Shown: one piece after another, positions 1 to 10,600 of the stretch
Layout of the letters: every line of letters starts with the position of its first letter
Numbering within the stretch: position 1 is the stretch's first letter
Origin: Oscillospiraceae bacterium
Lineage (GTDB): Bacteria; Bacillota; Clostridia; Oscillospirales; Ruminococcaceae
Length of the DNA stretch: 64,000 nucleotides
Assembly (NCBI GenBank): GCA_024684395.1
Contig: JAIKWY010000111.1
Location: 23,543 to 87,542 of the forward strand
Direction of reading: 5' to 3'
Made by a program: the position numbers and the translations under genes
The notes under the pieces: model-generated
Database searches by the model: none
Told to the model about the DNA's origin: nothing
Seen by the model: only the letters and a program-made list of their open reading frames with translations

Positions 1-1
1 G

Positions 2-52
2 GGGGATGAAGATCGCGCTGCCCTGAAAGCACTTGCGGCACAGCTTGCATGA
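2..52 (+). CDS. C-terminal end of an unidentified CDS truncated by window edge (…GDEDRAALKALAAQLA*)
   Basis: Open frame from the window edge to TGA at 50-52; too short to identify. Confidence 0.35.
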   Translation, partial: GDEDRAALKALAAQLA

Positions 53-79
53 TGCAGAGCGGCTTAGTGCCGTTTTTCT

Positions 80-454
80 GTGACGATGCTTTATCTGATC
101 ACCGCTGCCGTCATTGCGCTGCTGCTCTGGTATCTGTACCGGAAGCTGCGTCATGGCGGCTGCTGCGGTACACACGAAGCGCCTGTACAGAAGCACAACG
201 TGACCGACAAAGATCCTGCGCATTATCCCTATCGGTATACTGCGGAGATCGAAGGCATGGTCTGCGGCAACTGCGCAAGGCGCATAGAGAATCTGTTTGC
301 TGAGACAGGGCAATGTCTGGCGAGAATTGATCTTGCCGACAATACCGCTGTCGTGTATGCAAAGCAGAAGACTGAACGCACGGAATGTGCAAAATTATTG
401 GAATCGGCGGGCTTTACGCTGGTCGAGTGGGAGGAACATCATGAGTCTGAATGA
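80..454 (+). CDS. Membrane-anchored heavy-metal-associated (HMA) domain protein, FeoB-associated
   Basis: N-terminal TM (LYLITAAVIALLLWYLY), Cys pair GGCC, HMA motif GMVCGNCARRIEN; directly upstream of feoA. Confidence 0.8.
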   Translation: MTMLYLITAAVIALLLWYLYRKLRHGGCCGTHEAPVQKHNVTDKDPAHYPYRYTAEIEGMVCGNCARRIENLFAETGQCLARIDLADNTAVVYAKQKTERTECAKLLESAGFTLVEWEEHHESE

Positions 455-668
455 AGTCAAAGAAAACACCGATGCCGTGATCACCGCGATCGAGGGCGAT
501 GTTCGGTTCATCAGCCGCATCACCTCGATCGGACTGACCCCGGGATGCCGCATCAGCATCATCAAGAATGACAAGAGCCGCCCTGTGCTGCTCTATTCCC
601 GTGATACGATGATCGCTGTCAACCGCAAGGAATGCAAGGGCATCCAGGTCACGGAGGTGAGAGCATGA
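441..668 (+). CDS. feoA: FeoA family protein
   Basis: 75-aa FeoA-like SH3 fold sequence (RITSIGLTPGCRISIIKND...VNRKECKGIQV); ATG at 441 preceded by GGAGG; stop overlaps feoB start region. Confidence 0.85.
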   Translation: MSLNEVKENTDAVITAIEGDVRFISRITSIGLTPGCRISIIKNDKSRPVLLYSRDTMIAVNRKECKGIQVTEVRA

Positions 669-2671
669 GCACCGCAACGATCGCACTGCTCGGGCAGCCG
701 AACTCCGGCAAATCCACGCTGTTCAACGCCCTGACCGGTCTGCGGCAGCATGTGGGCAACTGGCCGGGCAAGACCGTCGAGAAGAAGGAAGGCTCCTTCT
801 CCTGGCAGGGGCAGGACTACGAGGTCGCTGACCTGCCTGGCTCCTACAGCATGTCCGCCAACTCTGACGAGGAGGTCATCACGCGGGATTTCATCTCCTC
901 CGGCAAGGCGGATGTGGTCTGCATCTTAGCAGACAGCTCGCAGCTTGAACGCAGCCTTTTCATGCTGGCGGATTACGCCGGCATCTCCGTGCCGTGCTTC
1001 CTCATCCTGAACATGGCGGATGTCGCCAAGGAGCAGGGCAAGCGCATTGATCCGAAGGTCATCGAGGAGAAGCTCGGCATCCCGGTCATGCTGTTTTCGG
1101 CGACCGACACCAAGGCATATGAGACCTTCTACCAGACGATGGAACGTGCCATCCGTGAAAAATCGCAGCTCAATGTAAAGGCGCTCGAGCAGGAATATGA
1201 GAAGCTCGACGGCTATTCCGAGCTCTGTGCTGAGCTGTCTGACACCGATCTCGTCGGCTTCACGCCCATGTGGCTGACGGTCAAGGCGATGGAGCAGGAC
1301 AAGGTCGTGACGGCAAAGCTGCGCAATACGCTCTCCGGCGATGCCATCCGGACGATGGAAACGCTCGTGAAGCAGTCGCAGGGAGCCATCGGCACTGGCG
1401 GCTGCAAATTCGCATGGATCGATGGGATTTTAGACGGCGCTGTGACCGAAACGAAAACCAAGGCGACCCTCGGGAAACTCGACCGCATCTATACCCATAA
1501 ATTCTGGGGCAAGCCGGCGGTCGTACTGACAGTTTTGTTCGGACTGCTGGCATCCTTCATCCCGGCGCTCCCGATCATGGGCATCGGCGCAGCGTGGGCG
1601 ATGCTGAAAGAGCCTGCAAGAGCCGGGCTGACGGCGATCCACTGCCCGGATATTGTGAGCGGTCTCATCTGCGATGTCGGCATCCAGTCGATCTATTATG
1701 TCATCAATATGCTCGGCTTCGTGTTCGGCGTGACGCTGGTGTTTGGCCTGCTGGAAGAAATCGGCATCATGGCACGTATCTCCTATGTATTTGACAATAC
1801 GATGGGCAAGCTCGGCTTGCAGGGCAAGTCCGTGATGCCGTTCCTTGTGAGCTTCGGCTGCACGATGGGTGGCGCAGCAGGTGCCAGAGTCATCGACAAC
1901 TGGGGTCAGAAAGTGCTGACCATCGCTCTTGCGTGGGCAGTTCCTTGCGGCGCTGCGTGGGCGATCATCCCGATGCTCTCGACCGTATTCTTCGGCGCAT
2001 GGGCACCGGTCATCATCGTGGCGATTTTACTGACAATGCTACTGCATATGTGGATCACCGCCAAGATCTTCAGCCAGGGGCTTGTCAAGCAGGAAGATCG
2101 CTGCGGCATGATCATGGAGCTCCCGCCCTATCACAAGCCGAAGTGGGGCGCACTCCTGCGCTATGTCTTCGGCAGAACGAAGGACACCTTCTTCCGTGTG
2201 CTCAAGGTCGTGCTCCTTGTAAGCGTGGTGTTCTGGCTGCTCAGCTACTCCACCTCCGGTGTGGAAAGCAGCTTCCTCTACAAGATCGGTGTCGCCATCG
2301 AGCCGTTTACGAAGCTCTTTGGTATGCCGTGGCAGCGCTTTGTGGCGTTCATCGCCTCCTCGTTCGGCAAGGAGGGTGCCGTCGGCGTCATCGGTGCCCT
2401 GTACAGCACCGGCGGTTCGCTCTATGACATCACTGCCAACGGCGCTGCCATCGAGAATATCAACCAGATCTTGCTGGCGAATGTTTCCCGTCCCGAGGCA
2501 CTGGCGTTCATCTTTGCCATCACGTTCAATCTGCCCTGCATCGTAGCACTTGCGGCGACCTATCAGGAGATCCACTCTGTGAAGTGGACAGCGAAAATCG
2601 CCGCCTACTACACCGTCACGGCGCTCATTCTCGCCTGCATCGCCTATCACATCGGGCTGCTGATCTGGTGA
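665..2671 (+). CDS. feoB: Ferrous iron transport protein B
   Basis: G1 motif GQPNSGKSTLFNALTG, PGKTVEKKEG, DLPGSYSMSA, NMAD; multi-TM C-terminus; gate motifs; start at ATG 665. Confidence 0.95.
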   Translation: MSTATIALLGQPNSGKSTLFNALTGLRQHVGNWPGKTVEKKEGSFSWQGQDYEVADLPGSYSMSANSDEEVITRDFISSGKADVVCILADSSQLERSLFMLADYAGISVPCFLILNMADVAKEQGKRIDPKVIEEKLGIPVMLFSATDTKAYETFYQTMERAIREKSQLNVKALEQEYEKLDGYSELCAELSDTDLVGFTPMWLTVKAMEQDKVVTAKLRNTLSGDAIRTMETLVKQSQGAIGTGGCKFAWIDGILDGAVTETKTKATLGKLDRIYTHKFWGKPAVVLTVLFGLLASFIPALPIMGIGAAWAMLKEPARAGLTAIHCPDIVSGLICDVGIQSIYYVINMLGFVFGVTLVFGLLEEIGIMARISYVFDNTMGKLGLQGKSVMPFLVSFGCTMGGAAGARVIDNWGQKVLTIALAWAVPCGAAWAIIPMLSTVFFGAWAPVIIVAILLTMLLHMWITAKIFSQGLVKQEDRCGMIMELPPYHKPKWGALLRYVFGRTKDTFFRVLKVVLLVSVVFWLLSYSTSGVESSFLYKIGVAIEPFTKLFGMPWQRFVAFIASSFGKEGAVGVIGALYSTGGSLYDITANGAAIENINQILLANVSRPEALAFIFAITFNLPCIVALAATYQEIHSVKWTAKIAAYYTVTALILACIAYHIGLLIW

Positions 2672-2676
2672 TCGAA

Positions 2677-2922
2677 ATGGACGAGTTATTGCGCTTATTA
2701 CAGGACGGCAATACCCGGACGATCGAACAGCTTGCCGCAGAATTACAGACGACCGAAGCCGATGTCCGCCGTCAACTCGAATTTTTAGAGCATATCGGTG
2801 CCATCCGGCGTGTGTACAATTCCTGCGGCACCTGCAAAAGCTGCTCCGGCGGTGCCTGCAAGAGCTGTATGCCGCAGAATGCCGAACTGAACATGGGCGA
2901 ACTGTGGGAGGTCGTCAAGTGA
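2677..2922 (+). CDS. FeoC-like winged-helix protein with Cys cluster
   Basis: HTH-like N-terminus plus SCGTCKSCSGGACKSCMPQN; immediately downstream of feoB (GTG at 2668 is an alternative start). Confidence 0.7.
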   Translation: MDELLRLLQDGNTRTIEQLAAELQTTEADVRRQLEFLEHIGAIRRVYNSCGTCKSCSGGACKSCMPQNAELNMGELWEVVK

Positions 2923-3722
2923 GAGCGCCAGAACTGCTGCCGGGCATTGTATTTCAGACGTGGGAAGACGTTCCTCCTACAGAGTCCGGACTTTTCGGGA
3001 TCGGCTTCTGCACGGCGGGGCGGCGCATGTATCATCTCCGGGGAGATTGCATCGCTCTTGCACCGGAGCAGCTGATACTATATCGGAGCAGTATGCAGAC
3101 AGCACCGCCCACGCACCTGACCGGACGGGAGCAGGGCTGTACACTGCTTGTAGACATCCGGCGTCTTGCCCCCTCGCTCATAGAAGCATTCTGCGGCGAT
3201 GCAGCGGATTCCCTGCAACGACTGACGGCTGACAATGGCTTTGTCGTCCTTACATCGGAGCGACTGACAGAGATCATGCAGACGATGATACAGGACGAAA
3301 GCAGCCGACGGCTCAAATGCATGGAGATGCTGCTCGTGTTGGAAACGGCAGAACAGATCACGCCGCCTCTCTGCACGGAGCAGGAATTTCACATCGCTGT
3401 AAGCGCTGCGGAATTTGCGTTATCACAACCCCAGGAGCATTTCACCGTCCGTTCGCTTGCTGCATTCGCCGATGTCTCACAGACCCGGTTCAAGGATCTT
3501 TTCGCCCGGGTGTACGGGATGCCGGTCTACCGCTTCCTGCGCACCCAGAAGATGCACCTTGCCGCTGATCTGCTCCGAAAGACCGACCGCCGTGTGATCG
3601 ACATTGCCTGTGAGCTCGGCTATGACAACCCCAGCAAATTTGCACGGGCATTCACTGAGATAATGGGGATGACGCCGAGCGCCTGCCGTGCCTCCGACCA
3701 TTTGGAGCATTCATGCGGATAG
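2919..3722 (+). CDS. AraC family transcriptional regulator
   Basis: C-terminal double HTH: FTVRSLAAFADVSQTRFKDLFARVYGMPVYRFL...VIDIACELGYDNPSKFARAFTEIMGMTPSACR. Confidence 0.85.
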   Translation: MRAPELLPGIVFQTWEDVPPTESGLFGIGFCTAGRRMYHLRGDCIALAPEQLILYRSSMQTAPPTHLTGREQGCTLLVDIRRLAPSLIEAFCGDAADSLQRLTADNGFVVLTSERLTEIMQTMIQDESSRRLKCMEMLLVLETAEQITPPLCTEQEFHIAVSAAEFALSQPQEHFTVRSLAAFADVSQTRFKDLFARVYGMPVYRFLRTQKMHLAADLLRKTDRRVIDIACELGYDNPSKFARAFTEIMGMTPSACRASDHLEHSCG

Positions 3723-3846
3723 AGCACAGAAAGCGTCGTAATCCGGCGGGATCTGTCGGAACTGTACGGAGTAGAAAAACGGATCGTTTTGTGCTATACT
3801 ATTTAGAAAAGCAGAGCGAAGCTCTGACTTGAAACGAGGTGTTTCT

Positions 3847-4140
3847 ATGATCAATTTACCGTGGGTCAAGATCGGCCTGTTTGCAGGCGGTGTGCTGTTC
3901 GGTACGGCGGGTATCAAGATCCTGAGCAGTAAGGACGCCAAGAAGTGCTATGCCAACGTCACGGCAGCAGCGCTCCGTGCCAAGGATAGCGTGATGGAGA
4001 CTGTTACAAGCGTGCGTGAAAACTGCGGAGACATCTTTGCCGAGGCGAAGGAGATCAACGCCAGACGTGATGCGGATGAGGATGCCGTGATCGAGGATGC
4101 ATCGGAAGATGCAGCGGATGATGAAACAACAGAGGAATAA
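3847..4140 (+). CDS. DUF6110-like small protein
   Basis: MINLPWVKIGLFAGGVLFGTAGIKILSSKDAKKCYANVTAAALRAKD pattern, common partner of P1B ATPases in Firmicutes; RBS GAGGTG. Confidence 0.65.
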   Translation: MINLPWVKIGLFAGGVLFGTAGIKILSSKDAKKCYANVTAAALRAKDSVMETVTSVRENCGDIFAEAKEINARRDADEDAVIEDASEDAADDETTEE

Positions 4141-4144
4141 CCCA

Positions 4145-4175
4145 AACAGACCGCTGCGGCGGTCTGTTTCTCTAT
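4145..4175 (+). terminator. Putative hairpin terminator
   Basis: ACAGACCGC...GCGGTCTGT followed by TTC. Confidence 0.5.
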
Positions 4176-4186
4176 GAGGTGATACG

Positions 4187-6268
4187 ATGAAATGTCAGAT
4201 CCTGCATGAAACAAAGGACCGCATCCGGGTGCATTTCTGCCAGAAACGCATGACGCTCCGTCAGGCAGATATGGCAGAATATGCCCTCTCCGCCGTCAGC
4301 GGCGTCACCAAGGTCACGGTATTCGACCGCACCTGTGATGTGATAGTGCATTATACATGTCCGAGAAAATCAGTCATCGCAGCGCTCCGGGCGTTTTCGT
4401 ACAATGACAGAACTGCCGCTCTGGTGCCGGAGCAGACCGGCAGGGCGCTGAACCGTGCCTACGAGGAAAAGCTCGTGACTGCGGTCATCCGCCGGGTGCT
4501 GCACAAGTTCCTGCTGCCGCTCCCTCTGCGCCGGGTGCTGTCCGTCATCAAGGCGGTTCCGTACATCCTGAAAGGGCTTCGCTGCCTTCTGAAAGGCAGA
4601 CTCGAAGTTGCCGTCCTCGATGCTGCCGCCATCACCGTATCCATGCTGCGTGGCGATCTCCAGACGGCGGGAAGCGTGATGTTCCTCCTGCACATCGGCG
4701 ATATTCTCGATGAATGGACGCATAAGAAGTCCGTGGATGACCTTGCCCGCACCATGTCGCTCGGCGTAGAACAGGTCTGGATGCAGACGGAGGACGGTAC
4801 GGAGGTGCTCGTTCCTGTTTCACAGATCCAGAAGGGCGACCGTGTGATCGTCCGCACCGGCTCGATGATCCCGCTGGACGGCATCGTCATCGCCGGGGAT
4901 GCGATGGTAAACCAGAGCAGCATGACCGGTGAATCCGTCCCGGTCCACAAGTCTGAGGGTGCCTATGTCTACGCCGGAACGGTCGTAGAAGACGGCGAAT
5001 GCACGGTCTGCGTGGAAAATCTGCAAGGCTCCGGCAGGTATGACCGCATCGTGAAGATGATCGAGGAGTCTGAGCAGATGAAATCCGCAGCGGAGAGCAA
5101 AGCTGCCCATCTTGCAGACAAGCTCGTGCCGTGGAGCCTTGGCGGAACGCTGCTGACATGGCTCCTCACCGGGAATGCGACCAAGGCGGTGTCCATTCTG
5201 ATGGTCGATTTCTCCTGCGCTCTGAAGCTTGCTATGCCGATCTCCGTGCTGTCCGCTATGCGCCAGTGCAGCGGCGACGGGATCACCGTCAAGGGCGGCA
5301 AGTTCCTCGAAGCGGTAGCCGAGGCAGACACGGTCGTCTTTGACAAGACCGGAACGCTCACGCATTCGCAGCCGCATGTGGCGCAGGTCATCCCGTTCGG
5401 CGGACGTGACGAGGCGGAGATGCTGCGGCTTGCGGCATGTCTCGAAGAGCATTACCCGCATTCCATCGCCAATGCGGTCGTGGCAGCCGCCGCCGAGCGT
5501 GGCCTGCTCCATGAAGAGCGCCATTCCAAGGTGGAATATGTGGTCGCACACGGCATTTCGAGCATGGTGGACGGCGAGCGGGTCGTGATCGGCAGCTATC
5601 ATTTTGTGGTCGAGGATGAACAGTGCAAGATCCCGGATGAGCACATTTTCCGCCATCTGCCGAAGGAGTACTCGCACTTGTACCTCGCCATCGGCGGTGA
5701 GATCGCAGCCGTCATCTGCATCGAAGATCCGCTGCGAGACGAAGCTCCTGAGGTCATCCGGCTGCTGCATGAAGCAGGGCTGTCGAACATAGTCATGATG
5801 ACCGGCGACAACGAGCGAACCGCAAAAGCCGTTGCAGAGAAAGTGGGCGTCGATGCGTATTTCTCAGAGGTGCTCCCGGAGGACAAGGCAGCTTTCATCC
5901 GCACCGAGCATGAAGCCGGAAGGCGTGTCATCATGATCGGTGACGGCGTGAACGATTCCCCGGCGCTCAGCGAGGCGGACGCCGGGATCGCCATCAGTAC
6001 AGGCGCAGCGATCGCCCGTGAAATTGCGGACATTACGATCTCTGCCAACGATCTTTATGCACTGCTGCGGCTCAAAAATCTGAGCGATGCTCTCATGCAG
6101 CGCATCCACTGGAACTACCGCACGATCATCGGCTTCAACCTCGGACTGATCCTGCTCGGTGCGTTCGGTCTCCTGCCGCCGGCGACCTCGGCACTGCTGC
6201 ACAACGCCTCCACCCTTGCCATCGGTCTGAAAAGCATGACGGATCTGAGGACAGCGCAGAGAGGATGA
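4187..6268 (+). CDS. Heavy-metal-transporting P1B-type ATPase
   Basis: TGES (SMTGESVPV), DKTGTLT, MTGDNERTAKAVA, GDGVNDSPAL motifs; DFSCALKLAMP replaces the usual CPx motif. Confidence 0.9.
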   Translation: MKCQILHETKDRIRVHFCQKRMTLRQADMAEYALSAVSGVTKVTVFDRTCDVIVHYTCPRKSVIAALRAFSYNDRTAALVPEQTGRALNRAYEEKLVTAVIRRVLHKFLLPLPLRRVLSVIKAVPYILKGLRCLLKGRLEVAVLDAAAITVSMLRGDLQTAGSVMFLLHIGDILDEWTHKKSVDDLARTMSLGVEQVWMQTEDGTEVLVPVSQIQKGDRVIVRTGSMIPLDGIVIAGDAMVNQSSMTGESVPVHKSEGAYVYAGTVVEDGECTVCVENLQGSGRYDRIVKMIEESEQMKSAAESKAAHLADKLVPWSLGGTLLTWLLTGNATKAVSILMVDFSCALKLAMPISVLSAMRQCSGDGITVKGGKFLEAVAEADTVVFDKTGTLTHSQPHVAQVIPFGGRDEAEMLRLAACLEEHYPHSIANAVVAAAAERGLLHEERHSKVEYVVAHGISSMVDGERVVIGSYHFVVEDEQCKIPDEHIFRHLPKEYSHLYLAIGGEIAAVICIEDPLRDEAPEVIRLLHEAGLSNIVMMTGDNERTAKAVAEKVGVDAYFSEVLPEDKAAFIRTEHEAGRRVIMIGDGVNDSPALSEADAGIAISTGAAIAREIADITISANDLYALLRLKNLSDALMQRIHWNYRTIIGFNLGLILLGAFGLLPPATSALLHNASTLAIGLKSMTDLRTAQRG

Positions 6269-6299
6269 TACATGCATTCATCCAGTCTCTGCATACATC

Positions 6300-6337
6300 G
6301 AGCCCTGACTTCGCAACAGAAGTCAGGGCTCGGTTTT
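6300..6337 (+). terminator. Rho-independent terminator
   Basis: 13-bp perfect stem GAGCCCTGACTTC-GCAACA-GAAGTCAGGGCTC then GGTTTTT. Confidence 0.85.
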
Positions 6338-6524
6338 TCATGTGTTCGTTCTTTTTCTGCTGATGCTCAATACGGAGATCCTTGTCTTCACTCTCTCGTT
6401 TCAGATCGGAAAGCTGCCTTTCTTGTTCAGCATTTTTAGATTCCAATTCTGCTTTTTCAGACTCAAGATCAGAGCACTTCTTCATCGCCATTTCATATGC
6501 TTTTTTCAGTTCCTCATAGGTCAT
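6332..6524 (-). pseudogene. IS66 TnpC N-terminal fragment
   Basis: MTYEELKKAYEMAMKKCSDLESEKAELESKNAEQERQLSDLK coiled-coil start; the rest of the transposase is absent. Confidence 0.5.
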
Positions 6525-6663
6525 AATAAAACGCTCATTTTACTGAAAAACCAGTGACTTGTGCTACTACATTGCTACCACAAAGCAAAGGATTTTTCAA
6601 GAAAAAGAGCGCATCGGAATCGTAGAATTACTGTCCACATTTTTGGCAGGTGGGGTGGAAACT

Positions 6664-7020
6664 TCAGCAGATATCCACACCGCCTTCGATTTTTTTGATC
6701 GCCTTAGGCTGATCGATCGACAGTCCTTGTGTGAGCCAGATACATTGCTCATGTGTGAGGTCACGAACCTTCTGCTCATTTCTGGGTCAGTCGAATTTTC
6801 CGCCTTCCAGGCGCTTATACAGCAGCAGAAATCCATCCCCCTCCCACAGCAGCACCTTCATCCGATCTCTGCGCCGACCACAGAACAGAAATGTGCTGTC
6901 CGAAAACATATCCAGCTTGAATTGCTGCTGGACAATTGCTGCCAGCCCATCGATAGATTTGCGCATATCTGTATGTCCACAGACAATGTAGATATGATCA
7001 GCTCTCAGGTTTTTCAGCAT
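6664..7020 (-). pseudogene. IS66 Orf2 (TnpB) with in-frame stop
   Basis: MLKNLRADHIYIVCGHTDMRKSIDGLAAIVQQQFKLDMFSDSTFLFCGRRRDRMKVLLWEGDGFLLLYKRLEGGKFD*PRNEQKVRDLTHEQCIWLTQGL; TGA where IS66 TnpB usually has Trp. Confidence 0.75.
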
Positions 7021-7380
7021 TCCAGCAGCCCTCGCAGCACTGTCAGAAGCATAGATTCTGATACATCCTGCGGCAGCTCGATCTCGATGCCATTTTTCTG
7101 GATCATGACCTTTCATTCGTCAGGACTGTTGACGAATGAATCGTTTCTGACCGCTGTAATGCCGCCGATGCACTCACCGGAACGATCTGCGGCATCTTAT
7201 TGCCGTTTGTTCAAGCAGAGCTGTTCGCACTACACGAAGTCTTCTGTAGTAAATATTGCTGTTTATGCCTTTCATCTGACACCATTCTTTGATCCTCATA
7301 CCGCTGCTCTGGCATTCTGCAATCTCTTTTGCCCACTCACGGTGACGCAGTTCCTTCTTCACTTCTTTGATAGTCGCCAT
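7014..7380 (-). pseudogene. IS66 Orf1 (TnpA) with frameshifts
   Basis: MATIKEVKKELRHREWAKEIAECQSSGMRIKEWCQMKGINSNIYYRRLR...; C-terminal part MIQKNGIEIELPQDVSESMLLTVLRGLLEC is in another frame and overlaps the TnpB start. Confidence 0.65.
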
Positions 7381-7562
7381 ATTCCCAGTTCCTTCCAGGT
7401 ATTTTCCCTTCGGCACTATTTTACTGCTTTTTCATTCTGCTGTAAAAAGCTCGGCTTGGTTGATGCTTACGATTGTTCCGGTAATAAAAGCATGATCCGA
7501 TAAAACAACCCCCTCCGCTGCCATCCGGCGACGGGAGGGGAAGCTTTACCTGTATACTATAA

Positions 7563-7604
7563 AAAGCCAAGATCTGCCTCCAGAATGGAGACAGATCTCG
7601 TTTT
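7563..7604. terminator. Bidirectional rho-independent terminator at the 3' end of the T7SS operon
   Basis: AAAAAGCCAAGATCTGcCTCC-AGAAT-GGAGaCAGATCTCGTTTTT; A-tract and T-tract flank the stem. Confidence 0.75.
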
Positions 7605-7635
7605 TCATGGCTTTATTGCGTTATTGATCAGAGGA

Positions 7636-10600
7636 TCAGAAGCCGTACTTTTTTCTGCGGACTGCCAGAATGATCAGAACAGTTGGTATCGCTGCCACGA
7701 TCAGGCCGCCCAGAACGAACAGGAACCACCATCTCGCAAATACGCCGCCGACATAGACATTCTTCACCACATCCAGTGTGTTGACATTGCCTGCCATGTC
7801 CACCAGTGTGGGTCTGATCTCGTTGTAGCCCTTCTTTAGCACGAACGTGATCGTATGTGCGGCCTCATCATAGGTAAATCCGCCGTTATCACTTCTCAGC
7901 GTCTCATTGTTCAGAATGATCTCGCAATTATTGACATCAATATCCGTGGATACGCCCTCGAGCTTTGCAACACGGCTCTCCATCCCATAGAATCCGTCAA
8001 AGAAGCCAAGATTCGTCAGTGCACTCTCGTACTCACCTGCGGGCTTTACATTGTCAATGTAGATGTGTCCGAGCGTGATGATCTGATCCTTGCTGCCGCC
8101 TGTTGCAACTGCATTGAGCGTCAGGTCAGTGTCAATTTCCTCGCTGCCGTAGTTGTTGGAAACAAAGCTATTCTTCAGTGTCACATCATACATATCGACC
8201 TGATTGATTCTTCTGTCATCCAGTTCGACCTCGATGTCCGGCTCGGTCACTGTCGTACCATCGACCTGTACCTCAAAACCCTTATCCTTGGCAAGATAAG
8301 CGATGATGCGGATATCCTTGAACTCTGCGGAGCGGATACCCTTTTCGTTGAACTCATACAGACCGGTCTGGTTTTCCTTGCTGCTCTCCGGAATGTAAAC
8401 GAGGAAATCGGTATCTCTCTGGATGATAAACGTATGTGTGGACTGCTTGCTGGCGTTGCCTGCCGTATCGAGGGCGGTACACTTTACTTCGTAGATGCCA
8501 TCCTGGTTGAAGAACTCATTGCCGATGACAACGGAATCTGTGTCGATATTGAATTCCTTGGAGGTAATGTCCATGTCATAGCCGTTCTTGTCTTCGTCTC
8601 TCTTCATCCGATACGATACGACCGTGTACTTCACACCCGCCAGATTCTTGTCCTCAAATACGATCGGCTTTGCCGATGTGGCGGTGTCCTTGCTGGTATA
8701 GACGATCTTTTCCAGATCGTTGGGAGTCTTCAGGACAGGCGCTGTCTTGTCGATCTCAAATACCGGAGAAGTCTTCTGCGCAAGCGATCTGCCGGAAGCA
8801 TCCACAGTGCTGATCGAAACCTGATATACATAGTCCTCTGCAAAGGTGAAGCTGAGCGTGTGGGTGTCACCGGTGTCTTTCCACATATCCTTGGATATAT
8901 ACTGTGCGGTACAGTCCTCCTTCGAGCCGGTGGTGAATTCCTGACCGGCAGGAACGCGGACGACGTGAATATTGACACCCTCCGGGATAAAGTTGTGTTC
9001 TGTAATGGTGAATGTCATTTCCTTGTTGACATTGAAGCTGTTTTCTCTCTGATTGATGAACTGGTCGAAGTTATCCGTTTCGACCGGGTTGGTCAGATCG
9101 ACGATGAATGCTTTCTCATTGCCGCCGGAATAATTCACAGTCGCTGCATGGTTGCAAAGGTCGCTACCAGAGATGCTGAATGTGTACTCGCCCTCGAGGA
9201 AGGTCAGCTCTGCAACATGCTCTGTTTTGGAATTATCCTTGAAGGTCAGCGACGGAACAGAGCCGTACATATTCGTAATCTCTGCTTCGATCCGCTGTGC
9301 ATCAAAGTTGCGCTCGGTCACTGTGACAATCGCTGTACGCGCCTCACGGTAATAGGTGCCGTTGCCAGGCGTTGCGCTGAATGCAACATCAATGACCGGT
9401 GCGGTCTTGTCGATTGAGAAGGCATCCGTACTCTTTTCGGAGCTGTTGTTTGCGCGGTCAGTCATTTTGAGTGAGAGCATGATGCCGTTGTTATCGGAGT
9501 TGAAACCGTAATCACGCGCCACCTCGGTGACGAGGTTGGCATCCATTGCGGTGACCTTCCAGCCGTCGCCAAGATCCTTGCCTACTTCATTGCCGGTATT
9601 TCCGATTGTGATCGTTTTCTCATCCTGATTTTCCAGCTCGGATTCCATCTTGTACTTGATCTCGCGGATACCGGACTGCTTGTCAATGATCTTGACTGTC
9701 AGCTTGACATCCCTGTCATAGAGCGGATGACCGTCCGAATCCTTATAGCCTGCATTGTCAAGACCGAATACCTCGATATGGGTTTCCGATCCATGCAGAT
9801 CTGCGGTATCCACAACAAATGCTCGAGGTGTCTGCTCATCAGATTCGTTGCCGACATTGTCGGATGCCTTGACGTAGATCTGACCCTTGAAATCCTTTGG
9901 AATATCAAAGGAAGCATTGCCGTCGCCGTCGATCGCTGCGGTATTCTCGGACTCACCGGTCTTTTCACCGTTCTGGTAGGAGACCAGGCGGTACTTGATC
10001 TGGTGCAGACCGGAGGACGGTGCATCATCGCTCACATGTACGGTCGCTGTGAAGGCTTCGTGGAAGTAATAACCATATTCCAGATACTCAATGAATTTCT
10101 TTTCATCCGGATACTCGTCGGTATTGCCGTAGTTGTCTGCGGACTTGATGGAGAAGCTGAACTGATCCACATGCGGCGGGATCTTGTCGATGTGATACTC
10201 CAGCTCCGCAGTGCCCTGGTTGCCTGCATAATCCTCTGCGACAACGCGGATGACGTAGCGGCCGTCCTGCGAACCGTGGGTGGCGATCAGATTGTCCGTG
10301 CTCAGAACGTAGTTAACAGTTCTGAAGACAGCCTCCGGCTTTTGGATCTTGTTTGTTTCCTCTTCCGTAAGGAACATATTTCCTTTTGCGTCCTCGACAA
10401 AAGGCTCCTTAGAATCGTTGACATAGACTTTGACGGAGCTGATGCCGGAATTGTCATCGCCGTCATCGCTGATGGTAAAGTTGATGTCATGGTCATCCTT
10501 GAACCAGAGCTGACCGTCCGATCTTGCAACGCCGTCACTTTCGAGTTTTGCAAAATTCACTGTCGGCGGGTTCTTCTCGATCATGAACTTGAACTGCTTT

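Larger units (their letters stand above)
6332..7420 (-). mobile_element. Decayed IS66-family element
   Basis: Remnants of TnpA, TnpB and TnpC in IS66 order on the minus strand, each disrupted. Confidence 0.7.

Noticed and set aside
6784-6792. TGA in TnpB (GKFD*PRNE) considered as recoded Trp or selenocysteine
   Set aside because: TGA is used as a normal stop by feoB and others in the window; no SECIS-like structure noted; neighbouring transposase genes are also broken, so decay is simpler.
6559-7503. 314-aa plus-strand ORF over the IS66 remnant
   Set aside because: Minus strand carries recognisable IS66 TnpA/TnpB; plus ORF has no features.
7505-7540. CCCCCTCCG...CGGGAGGGG hairpin considered as a riboswitch or IS end
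   Set aside because: Simple stem near the terminator and IS remnant; no conserved aptamer features recognised.
7855-9417. 520-aa plus-strand ORF antisense to the giant Ig-like gene
   Set aside because: Shadow ORF: no RBS, no family features, lies wholly opposite a well-supported gene with signal peptide and repeats.
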